Part shown: positions 13,943 through 25,800 of the stretch, in pieces
Position numbering within the stretch: the stretch's first letter is position 1
How the letters are laid out: every line of letters begins with the position of its first letter
Assembly: GCA_001643675.2 (NCBI GenBank)
Contig: LSRY02000032.1
Location: forward strand, 1-64,000
Length of the DNA: 64,000 nt
DNA from: Monocercomonoides exilis
Lineage: Eukaryota; Preaxostyla; Oxymonadida; Polymastigidae
Direction of reading: 5' to 3'
Notes under the pieces: model-generated
Seen by the model: the letters and a program-made list of their open reading frames with translations, nothing else
The model's database searches: none
Told to the model about the DNA's origin: nothing
Position numbers and translations under genes: made by a program

Positions 13943-16055
13943 TTAAAATGGAGGCTTCTATATTAATCATAATTAATTGAATATTTGCGACTTTTCAAAA
14001 GAATAACCCAATTTTCAGTAAAAATGGTTTGATTTTTGAAACAGTCACACAGGTGAAATTCATTTCATTTTGAAAAGGAAAGAAATAAATAGCAATTAAG
14101 AGAATTGATTCATTCGAAAAACATTCAAAAAAACAAAAGAAAATAATCATTTTGAGAAAAGTGTTGATAATCGTTTGTCATATTCATAATTTACCATAAA
14201 ATTTTAAGTTCCTATAATGCTGATATTTATCATTTCTTTCTGAATTTATTGATATTATCATGGTTCAAGAACTTTGAATTTTGAATGCAAATTTTGAAAT
14301 ATTTGGAATTGATGTTGGTTGAGTGAATTTTAAAATCAAATATGTGATATTAAAAAAATGATATATTTTTCTCTTTTAAAAAAATCAGAATCAAGTGAAA
14401 TATATTCATATTGATTTTCAGATTGAAATAATTATGAACGCAATCTCACTAAATTTTGTGTGAATTTTTTATTCCGTTTCTTTATGCAATACGCTCTCGG
14501 AAATTAAAATAAAGTTTCGATGATAAACAATTATTTCTTTTGATGAAGTGCCAACGAAAAATTATGTGCACAAACACTTTTGCTTGCTATTTTTGAAAAC
14601 TTTTCACGCGAACAGACTAAAATTATTTAATAATAATTTTTAACACGGCAAGTGGCATCAATCGACACTATTTTGACTCATTACATTCATATTTATGTTA
14701 TTTCTTTTCTTAAACAATCTCTGAATTGAAGATTTTTTAGTGTTATACGACTAATTGTTTTCGCGTTTTATTTGCTATGGTTAAGAAAGGTAAAAAAAGT
14801 TAGGGTTTTCCTAGAAAATCTAATTATTTTTGTAAATAAATGATAAGAAAGAGATGATTTTTAATATTTGAATATAGTTATTTTTCTAAATAAAATTAGA
14901 ATATATGGATGATTATTTTTGAAATCATATTTTTTTGAACAAAAAATTCGATTTGATAATATCGTTTTGAATATTGATAAATGGACACGGAAAGTGATAA
15001 ATCCTATAAAGACAATCTTTGTATTCCATTTTCATCAAATATTGGCTTTTGACACAATTGAAATGATTTTTCATTTCAAAGATTAATTGATTCTCTTTGA
15101 CAATGAATTATCAAAATAATCAGCATCCCGAAAAAGTTATGATTTCAAAATAATCACCCATATTAAATATTTATCATTTAATATGTTGGGAAAATGATTA
15201 TGGATGTTAATTTTAGGGTGTCGGTTGAGTTCACTCTTACCTTTAATACAAATAACTATCTTGTTTTTTCAATAAAAAATATAATCACAAATTGGTTTGT
15301 TGAATTTTATTAAAATGAATAAGAATTTTTTTCAGTGATTTTCAGAAACACTTTTGTTTATGTGCTAACAGTCAAACAATTAAATAACATCCAAAAAAGT
15401 GTGGAATATTGCTTCTAATATCATCATAAATTCAAGTATTGAATTAACAAATAAAAAATTATTATTTGATTTTAAATTGAAACAACAATAGAATTTATAT
15501 TTAGTTAAAACAAAGAATTTTTTGAATCATAATCGTGCTTTCTTGATTGATTTTTTCTCCCGATTTTGAATCATTTTTTTGGTGAATTTCTTTGAAATGA
15601 AAAATACTATTAATAACATAATTCAACTTGGAAGAAAGCCAATGCCTCAAAAATAGACATGTGCTGAAATGCAGAGTGTATGTGGCACGTGCATGCAAAT
15701 GCCATGAATCAGCCAATAGAAGAAAAGGCACGTAGAAGAAATCCTTTCTTCACAAACAAAAAATATAAAGGAAAAAATAAAAGAAAGAAAAGAAAAGAGA
15801 GCAAGATAAATTCAAGCAGATATCGCAATTGTGCGTGATGACGGGCATCTCACCATATTCGTCACACAAAATGCGGCTGCAATCCATCCATTCATTTGCT
15901 TCCAATGCTTCTTCAATGGATCTTCTATCTGTGAAATCTTGTGTGACCAATTCCACTAGCCTCTTCTTTTTCCGTTTCTCTTTTCTTTGTCATTCCATTT
16001 TCAAACATTGTTATGCTCATCCGTCAAAATCACGCTCACTTTAATTTCTGCCTTC
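13943..16055. other. AT-rich non-coding DNA downstream of right-arm gene A
   Basis: Mirror image of 11718-13833 and equally without a supportable gene. It holds the mirrored small element at 14905-15161. Many 1-nt indels distinguish it from the left arm even in non-coding DNA, so the arm differences are not confined to the gene. Confidence 0.7.
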
Positions 16056-16891
16056 TCAGTTGCTTCCTTCCCCACTGAACCTGCTGTATTTCCTGTAGCT
16101 TCCTGATTCTTCCTCCAGCCCAATCGCATCGGTCACTGTGAGCATGACTGTCCCGGCCGGGAACAGCCCAATTAGCACCCGCTTCACATCTGTCAGAGTG
16201 CACCTGTCCCTCGCCTCTTGCGAAAAGCACCCTTTCACCAGCCCTTCCAGCCTGCTCCCTTCCAGTCCTCCCGTCTTCGGCCGCTTTCCTTCTTTCAGCC
16301 ACATCCCCGCCACCTCTGCTTCATACTCGCCAAACGGGATCTCCAGCGTCAGACTCTCCCACAGCATCATCCCAATCGAGAACACAACTGTCTTCTTTGT
16401 GGCTCCCAGATCTTTGTTCATCAGCAGCTCTGGCGCCTTCCACCGCAGACACTCTTTCCGGTTGTCATCCTCATCCTCAAAGGCCGACGAAGGTGGTGGT
16501 GATTTTGAGAATCTCTCGCTCTTCACAGAAACATCAGAGGAAGAGGTGACAATTGTCGAGGTGGAAGAAAAAGTGGATGAAGTGTCTGAGTCTGAGGAGC
16601 AGTCGGAGTGGAGTGCAATGCAGATCACCATGTGCTCAGAAAACAGCACGATGTGAGGGCTGAGGTTGGCAAGAGAAGGCAATTCCTGTTCTTCATCAAA
16701 TGAGTGGAGGGCAAGGTTGGCCACCCAGAACAGGATCTGAGCAGCCGAGACCTCCGCTCCTGCAGAGTGCCTATCGCCATCTCTTTCTTCTCATTCCTTC
16801 CATGAAGCAACATGAACAGCGAATCCCTCAAGTCCACAATGAGCTTCTCATGTGGCGATGAACAGGCCATTGCATCCACCAGATTCGACAT
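16056..16891 (-). CDS. Gene A segment 4: kinase-like (pseudokinase) C-lobe
   Basis: Frames 16625-16891 and 16056-16724 join through a one-base break near 16752. Recognisable kinase C-lobe elements, in order: DSLFMLLHGRNEKK (helix D), a helix-E stretch ending WVANLALHSF, LANLSPHIVLF where HRDLKPxNVL is expected, ICIALHSD where DFG is expected, RWKAPELLMNK (APE motif kept), VVFSIGMMLWESLTLEIPFG (helix F, its conserved Asp missing) and RDRCTLTDVKRVL (helix I). HRD reads LAN, DFG is gone, and no Gly-rich loop or VAIK lysine precedes it. Catalysis is therefore unlikely; a scaffolding role is inference. The stop is TGA (16056-16058). Confidence 0.8.
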
Positions 16892-19800
16892 CGATGAGGT
16901 GGTTGGACACAGATCCTCTCCTCGAACAAATGTTGTGTCTGTGTCTGTAGTGTCTGTTGTTGAGGTGGATGAAATGGATGGCGATGGTGTTCTTTTCTCG
17001 TCTCTTCCTCATCTTCAACCTTCTCAAGCATCCATTGAGGGATCTTGTCTGAATCTCTCCCAAGATGTATTCTGTTGAGCCACTCTCACTCAACAAATGC
17101 TCTGATGACTCTGAATGTCCCAAGCTTTTCTCATACACTCTCTTCTTTATCCTCTCTTCATTCTTCTTCTCTGCCTCCCTCTCAGCTCTCCTCCACTGCT
17201 CCTCGGGTGACATCTCCATCGTCACCATCTCAAACGCTTTCGGATCCTTCTTCACTGTGTCTTCAACAATCACTTCCAGCTCTTCTGTTCTTCTCTTTTG
17301 CTTTCTCCATCGGACTATAAATATAATCAATGTTATTAAAAGAATTACTACTACTGCGATGCAAACAATAACTGGCCATGATGCATTTGGGCTTTGTGCT
17401 CCTTCTGTTATTTTCTCATCGCCAAAGCTCTTCTGCTCGCTCCTGTTCTTCAGGATGAAAGAATCAGTTGGTCGCCGAATGCTCTCGTCTCCAAACAGAA
17501 TGCACACTGACACTTCAACCTCTTCCGATACTCCATTTATTTTTGTGGAAGGTATCCAGCTGTGAATCTCAGTTTCAGATTTGTAGTCGCTCTCATTCAT
17601 ATTTTGCTTTTCTATTTGAGACTCACTTCCAATTGAAAAAGCTATCTGAACTGTCAGATTGCATGGAAGAAGAAGCCTTCCGATGAATGTGAGCTCTGTT
17701 GTAATTTCTCCTTTTTCCATCTTCACCGACTCTAGCACAGGGATAAAAAATGATGATGCTCGCTCTGAAGCAATTCCACCAAGCACACAATTGCTATTTG
17801 CAATCCACATGGATGTGCTTGGCAACATGCCGTCTCCTCCTTTCAGGCTTGCGATTGACAGCATGCCACGATCAGCGCATGCTATATTCCTTCGTGCAGA
17901 TGGATATCCTTTCACCTTTGCATTGTTGTCCCGAAACTCCCTTGATCTATCATCACATTCCCTCCAGACACAAATAATCCCCGATTGGCGATTCTGATAT
18001 GGTGGTGCCTCTTATTATTGTCTCAGACTGTTGCAGGGCAACTAGTGATCCATTCCATTTGCATATCTCGCTTCTTGGCGTCTTTGACTCCACGGTGTCG
18101 TCCATTCCTTTCCCGCTAAAGCTGCAGTATTCAATTTCTGTTTCATGGCATCTATCAGAAGATAGCAACATGCCATTCTGCACAAGTGCCGAGCATCTGC
18201 TAAAAGTGATGTTTCGCATTCGCAGATTTGTTAAGCGCGTAAAACAGAAAAGTGTTTGCTTTCTTGCCTCGATTGATATATTTTTAAATGAGCCCATTGA
18301 AAGAGAGTATTCTTCACTGTTTCCACTCCTCTCACCAGCATTTATTCCCTGAAAGGCAAACAGCGCTCCACTGCCGCACACAACATCATGGCACTCGACT
18401 TTTTCCATGCCCAATAATTCGCATTCTTTTACAAGAATCGCATCACATGCACAGAAAAGCGATTCCATGATTAGGAAGTGCAGCGCAGCGTTGATTGTCC
18501 TTCACATGCTATCAGCGGACATTCTGACGATATCTGTCTCAGTGTTGTGTTTTCCAGTTGCAGACATCCCCTTGCCTCCACTTGCACCAAAATGGCATTT
18601 ATCTTGGTGGAATCTCCCATCTCTGCATCGCTTCGAAACGAGCACCTTGTCATTTGTGTTGTGCCTCTGCTGCACTCCACAAAGCATCCATGACCACGCA
18701 TGCTCTCTGCACAAACAACAAACGAAATCCCCCTGAAGAAAACTGCCTCCGAACACAGCACCACATACTGGCGTGTGCATTCCAGTTGTGTGCCAATGCG
18801 CAGAAGTGCAGTCTCTGATCCCCGCGATCGTATCGATACATTTGCCACGTCCACTTCCTTTCCAATCAACCCTTCTCCAACAACCACAATCTGGCTTTCA
18901 AAGTCATATGTGAGATGGCCAACAGCATACCCAACCGACAAGCATGGAAGCGCCTGAGTTCCACAGTTTTTGCTGTCTTCACTTGCTGATCCATCATCCG
19001 AGCTCGTGAAGATCGTGTCATTCTGATATATCACAATAAACTCAATCAGATTCACTGCCTCCACACACAACTCTGCTCTGTCTATTCCAAATATTGCATT
19101 CAGCCTGTTGTACTTCGATTCTCTCAGATCAAACTGGAACTGCGTCTCGTTGATCTGCTCTTTGATGTTGTTGCACTCCACAAACAAATCCCTCCCGATA
19201 TGCGCAATGTTCGAGTCGAACTTGATATTAGCAAAAAGCATGTTCAGGCTTCCTGCATGCACAGCCTCAACATAGAAGCCGCCTCCACACCCATTCTGTG
19301 CCGAACAGCTGCACAGCCCAATCGTCGAACCCCTCACGTCCAAGCATCCGCCAGAGCTCAATCGAAACAGAATTGCCCCTCCTTTCTGCGAATTGCTGCT
19401 TGTGCACATTTCAAGCATACTCGAATTAATGCAAAGTTTGCTTCCACTGCCTCTTCCTCCAACAACCACAACGCTTCCGCTCTCTCCGTTGTTTGTGATA
19501 TTCTTGAATGAGCACTTGTTTAATGAAATCCCTGCTCCAGCGTTTTTGCTGTTCATTTGCTCAGAGTCGTCATCTCTCATGCTAATTATGCATCCTTCTT
19601 CAACATTTATCAATTCTGCACTGACAGAATCCAACACACAATCCACATGAGACGCTATTTCCATCAAACTTCTTCCAAACGATGAGCGGCTCACTGTCAT
19701 TCCTTCCAGCAGCACAGCCCCTCTCAGCACAACGACAAATGAAGCGCTATTTTCCAGCAAAGCTCTGCCGTTCATCCAAGCCTCGCAGCTCGTCAACCTC

Positions 19801-22800
19801 AAGTTCCCATCTTCGCTGACAATCACCCCGTTTTCCTCGTTTGAAAACCCCTCTGCCACAACAAACGAGATCTTTTCAAAACAAAGCACCCCTGCATTTC
19901 GCATGCACACGTCATGTTGTTCGTCATCGCCCTGCACGACGCAAAGCTCAGCTCTTGATTGCTCCTCTTCTTCCTCCCCAATCGACTTCACTTCATAATC
20001 CGAAAGCACCCCATTCTCCTTGTAGTTGCAGCCTCCATCGATCACAACTATTTTTGTGGGGGACTCTGACTCAAATTGCTTCACCCCGTGAGTCCAGCTC
20101 CTGCACGGATCCTCTGCTCCTCCACATCGCAACAAGTCATACCCGGCTCGAGCAATGTGCACTGTGCTTCCTTTGTACTGCACAAGAAACCTCAGAAGCG
20201 TTGTTTCATTATGCACTGCATCGCTTCCCATCAGCCCATTGTCATCTTCCTTGACAAAATCCAACGAAAACATGAAGCTCGACTTTGTCACTGTGGCATT
20301 CAGGTCTTTACACGCAACAAACATGTGCTCCCCGATTTGTGCGTGATTCGCTGCAAAATTGACACTTTTCAGCAGCAAACAATTAGACTGAACGGCTTCT
20401 TTCCCATCAACATACAAAGCGCCCCCTTTCCCATTCTCTTCAGTGCATGCACACCCTTCCAGTGTGCATCCCTCCATCTTTACCGAATCACCGCCACTCG
20501 TTTTGATTTGCATCAGCCCTCCTTCCTTGCTTGATCTCGTTTGAGCCGTGCTGAATGAGCTGTTTATCGCACACATTGTGCCACGAACAGAAAAGGGAGC
20601 AGAAGCATACTCGCCAGACGATGTGTACGAACTGCTTTCAATAACAAGCTCGCCCCCTGTGACTGATACAGCCACATATTGAACTGCAGCGCCACTCGCT
20701 TTGGATATGGAGCAGTTGATAATCGACAGCAAAGAGCTTGCAGACGACGAAGCAATCATCGAACGAACGGCAGATGATGCTGTTGGGGGAAATGAGAATT
20801 TGATTGTGCGGAACAACAGCGCCTTGGCATTCCAAAACACTGCACCAGATATCCCATCCTGGATGTCATGTGAAATGTGCAGTTTGCTGTATTCTTCTGC
20901 TGGCAACGAAGCAACAACAAATGAAGACATATCGTATCCGCGACTGACTGTTGCACCCTCCTGTATTGCCAGCTCCTTTGGATCTGCGTCTGCCTGCGTG
21001 TTGCAATAGCCTCTCCAAAATGACTGGCAGGGATGCATCAGCACCCCGCAGCCCAAAGTGTCATACCCTTCGCTGGACACAACAGCCTGCATGCAGTGCG
21101 CCTGAATAAGAAACAGCCTCAAATCCACTGGAGAGGGAAAGCGCGTTGCATCAATACCCTTCAGATCAGCAGCCTTCCCGTCGCTCCCACTTGCCAGCTC
21201 AAACCTGAACCTTTCTTGTGTCACCGATGCATTTAGTTCTACACATTCCACAAACATGTCCTTCCCTCAAAGGCATCATTCTCACTCAACTGAATATTTT
21301 TGAAGTAAAAATCTCCACCAAACCCGGCACACAGCTTGACGAACAGGCATCCTCCATAACCTTTCTCATTGTCGCATGCCCAATGGCTCATTGCCCCAGA
21401 TTCTATCTTCAGCTCTGCTTCCTTGCTCATTTCGCAGCAAGCAAAACTCCCATTCACTGAACTTCGCCCACAACCCTCAAGCGCACACTCCTCGCCCATC
21501 ATCAAGCTCGACCCTTCCTTCACAGTGACAAATCGTCCTTTCTCTGCTCTTGCATGGCTCACGTTCATCATGCTGAATTCCACCCGAGCATTGCCTCTGC
21601 TTTCAAACATATTCGGGCCATCTGTTGCAATGTGGGAAATTGTGACGTTTTGGCAAACCATTTCTCCACCAAGGCAAAGTCCAATCCCACATTCATTGCA
21701 AAAATCAACACTTTCAAACTGAACAGAACTCATCTCAACTGCACCTCCGGTTTCATATACCAGCCATCTTGTCACCTCTGATTGGTCTTCATCTCCTCCT
21801 TCGCCTCCTCTTCCAAATGCACAATCTGTCACTGCGCATCGTCCGCAGCTGATAGCAAAGACAGAATTCAACTCAAAAGAAGATACCGAAGATAATTGTG
21901 AAGAAGTTAATGCTGGCGAAAGTTCTGTTGCAAATCTGAAAGTCAAGCCTCGAAGCGAAAGGGATATGTTTTCATGAGACACACATAGCTGCCCGCTTTG
22001 TTTTATCTCCAGCTCTGGGTGAATTGCCTTTGCCCCTTCAATTGCGAGCGATGAGTCTCGATCAATAACTGATCCCAAAAATGTGCCCGACACAATCCTT
22101 ATTGTGGTCTGATTTTCGTTCATTGCTTTGAACCCATGCAACACATCGCCACATGGTGTTTCTTCGTGCCCACACCCCTCTGAATTTATCACTGTTCCAT
22201 CAACAAATACAATCTCCTCGCCTGCCGGAAAAAGCATAACTAATATCGAAGTGTTGATTACCACTCCAGAACTCTCATCATAAACCCAAAACCGCTCTTT
22301 TTCATCATCCTCTTCGACTGTTCCTTCCCACAACTCCTGATACAGCATCTTTCTCGCCTGCGGGCAAATCACATACACATCTTTCCCCACGCTTGCTTTG
22401 TTCTCTGCAAATGTGTTGTGCTTCATGCTGTACTTTACACTCACATCCACAAACCGAGCAAACAACCCTCCCCCAAACCCTGCTTCTTCATCCACCCCCA
22501 TTCTTTCAAAAACGCACCCCTCAATAATCAGCTTCCCATTTCTCATCACCTCCACAGCTCCGCACCCTCCCCTTCCAGCATGCTCCCCACAACTCACATT
22601 GCCAAATGTGCTCCCTCGGATCTCGCACTTGCACCCTTCTCCTATTTCTCCACTGAATGCCCCTCCACTCCCTGCTGTTCTCGACACGTTCCAGATGCTC
22701 AGCCCTTTCATGTTAACGGATGCGCACCCGCAAAACCACACCAAGCAGCTGTCTCCAAGAGCAGACGAATTCATCCAAGAATCATTCATGCTGAGCAATC

Positions 22801-25800
22801 CACAGCTTTGCCCACACACAACTCCTCTTTCTCCTTCCACAGAAATACCCTCAAACTTCACCCCACTTAGCTCCACTTTTGAGTCCAGCCCTCTTCCATC
22901 CACAAGCCCATGTTGCACAGCACACAACTCCATCGCTGAAAAATCATCCATCACAAGCATCCCTCCTTCCACACTAACAAATGAATAATCAATCCTCCTT
23001 GAGTCTGCCTCAACCTTCGCCAAACACCTTCTGAGCTCCAGTTTGTCTTTGCTGCACCTCAGAAAGCTTTCACGTTGGTAGTTAAATGAAGGCGGCATCC
23101 CAAATGAGACATCTTCAAAAGTGATGTTCTTTTTGGTCTCTATCAACCAGTCGGATTCTCCTTCTCCTTCTCCATGGACCATTCTTTCGTGGCTGTTGCC
23201 TTGGGTGTTGATGGTCATTTCTTGAGCATCCAGAATTATGGAATCGCAAAACCCAAAGTCTGCAAGAAGCGTAACCACCACGTTTTCCGATCCTTTTCGC
23301 AGTGCTGCAGCATGCACAATTCCTCTGCACGGATAATCCTCAAACCCGCATAATACATAATCGCACCCTTTGTCTCCAACAAACACATTCCCTGCGCTTT
23401 CTCGAAAGAACACAACAAGCGGAATCGGATTCTCTCTTGCTCCATTTTCCATCCCCATCAAATCCCACAGCCTGGGCGACTCTTCAACTTTCTTCATAAA
23501 GTCAAAGTTGAACGAGCCTTCATTCACCACCATTGATAAATTCACACACGAAACAAACACATTGTTTCCTCCCTTGTCAGCCATGTTCGCTTTTTCCCCT
23601 TCTCCAAATTTCACCCCCGCAATTATCATATCACTTGCCTCTTCAATGCACTTCACCAGCATTCCTCCTCCAAATCCCTTCAATCCGCCACATTCGCCAG
23701 CCAGCGCTCGGCATCCTTCAGCCAGCATTCTATTCCCACTCTCTCCGACACGAAGTCTTGCTGTCTTCGACAACTCCACAAAGCATCCTCCTCCGCTTCC
23801 TCCACTCACAGTGCAGTTCTCCATGTTCACATCGTTCAGCTCAAGCACCATCCCTTCATCCAACATCCCAAACAGCACACATCCTTTTTCTCCGTTCCTT
23901 GACAAGCCTCTGAACGTGCAGTTCCTCACTCCCATCCACTTTCCCAGCTTATCTGCCAGCCTCACGCTGCCTGATCTGTCATCTGCCCCTTCCTCTGAAA
24001 ATGTCGTGTTTCCTATTTCCAGAGTGCCAGATGATGCATAGACAACGCATCCATCTGTTGCTTCCGAACCCTTTGCATTCATCATTGTGCATTCATCCAT
24101 GGTGCAGCTTCCTTCTCCTGTGATCCAAATCATGGCTCCACACGCACACACAGCATTCCTGATGGTCACATCATTCAACGTTGTCTGCCCTCCTGTGCAG
24201 GCGATCATGGAATATGCAGCTGTGAGTGACGAGCGTACACTCAGAGCGCACGAGCTCAATGTCAAGACTCCACTTTTCGTGCATATTAGATAAAACCTCG
24301 TGTTCAAGCTCGCTGGCCCAGTAATCTTCAGTCCCGTAAATGTTGTCGCACAGCTTGTCTCTATCATCCCATCCTGTTTCTTTGCAGCATTTTCGAACAC
24401 GTCTATTTGAGAATATACTGATGTGCCGTTCAGCACAAATACTCCGCTGACAAGACTTGCCTCCGAGTATAGCGGCACAGTGTTTGATATTGATGCGTTG
24501 AGTCCGTTTTCCTCCACCCACCGAGCCATCACAAAGTCCATCGTTTCGCACCCGTGTCCAGCATATCCACATCTGTCGAAATCTTTTTTGTTATCTCCAC
24601 CAACCATAACTGGCTCAGGGTCGTCACGCAGATACAGCACCAACGGGATTGCATATGTGCTGTTTCCTCCTTCATATCCCTCAAGCTCCTCTTCATTTGT
24701 GGTGTCAGCCACAAATCCGAGTGTGGCTTTTGTCACAGAAGCTGTGAAGTTGGGGGCTGTTAAAAACAGATTGTGTCCATGCCTGTCTGCTTGACATCCA
24801 TCAAACTTCACTGCATTCAGCCCCATATTCACGTCACTGCTATTTGTCTCCAAATACATCCCTCCTCCATATCCCCCACTCCCTGCTGCAAAAACTGCTT
24901 TGCACTTGCTCACAATCGTCTCCATGCTTCTTCCAATCTGCAGCTTGCTTCCGCCTTCCAGCACCAGTCTCAGCATTCCCCCGTTTCCTCTTGGGCATGT
25001 CCCACTCATGTTTCCTCCATCTACAACCATTTCGCACCCCACTCCCAGCGTTCCGCGAAGGAAACACCCATCTCCTTGACCAGAAAGAGAGCAGTCTACG
25101 CTTGTCTCGCTCACATTGGTCTTCCTGGCTTTGTTCACAACAATCATCGGCTGCTTGCTTCCGCTGCTGCTTTCAAACGCACTCTTGCTGATTTTTGCCG
25201 TGGAGCCATCGCGAAGCACAATCAACCCTTCTTCTCCCCAGCTTGTCGTGTCAGCGAACGTTGCCTGCATCATCACCGTTTCAGACTCCGTTCCGCTGCA
25301 CCTCACAAACGGCTCCACCAAAAAGCACAAATGCTCCACAACAACACTGCTCATCAGCATCTTCCCCTTTCTCACACACACAAAACAGAACGGGACAGAC
25401 AGCACATCCGCATCGCCGCTCACCCGCGATGAAGAGAGCGTCAGCGCACCATTCCCTTCCCCTTCGACTGCAAACACACAAGTCTGCGACTGTTTCAGTT
25501 CAGGCTCCAAGGCAAATGCCACAAGTGATATCTGCACACTGCTCCCCACCTTCACCATCTCGTACAGCCCACTCTCGTTCCCAACCATCCTCACCTCCGA
25601 CATCCCTTCTTTCCCGCTCAAGTCATATCCCTCTGCTCCATCAAGCACCAGGCACTCTCTCCATGTGTAGCTCTTGTTGTACAGCACCAGATGCATCCCT
25701 TCCTGCTGCCCAAATGCATAGTCCATCGTCTTGCACTGATACTTTGCAAATCCACATGCACTCACATCCACTCCCCCGTCTCCCACACTCACTCGCGCTT

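Noticed and set aside
15829-16044. Open frames on the strand opposite gene A and in its 3' flank, mirrored in both arms (also 11729-11944, 11817-12062)
   Set aside because: Conservation between the arms is automatic for a palindrome. There is no domain, and the composition is AT-rich and Ser/Phe-biased.
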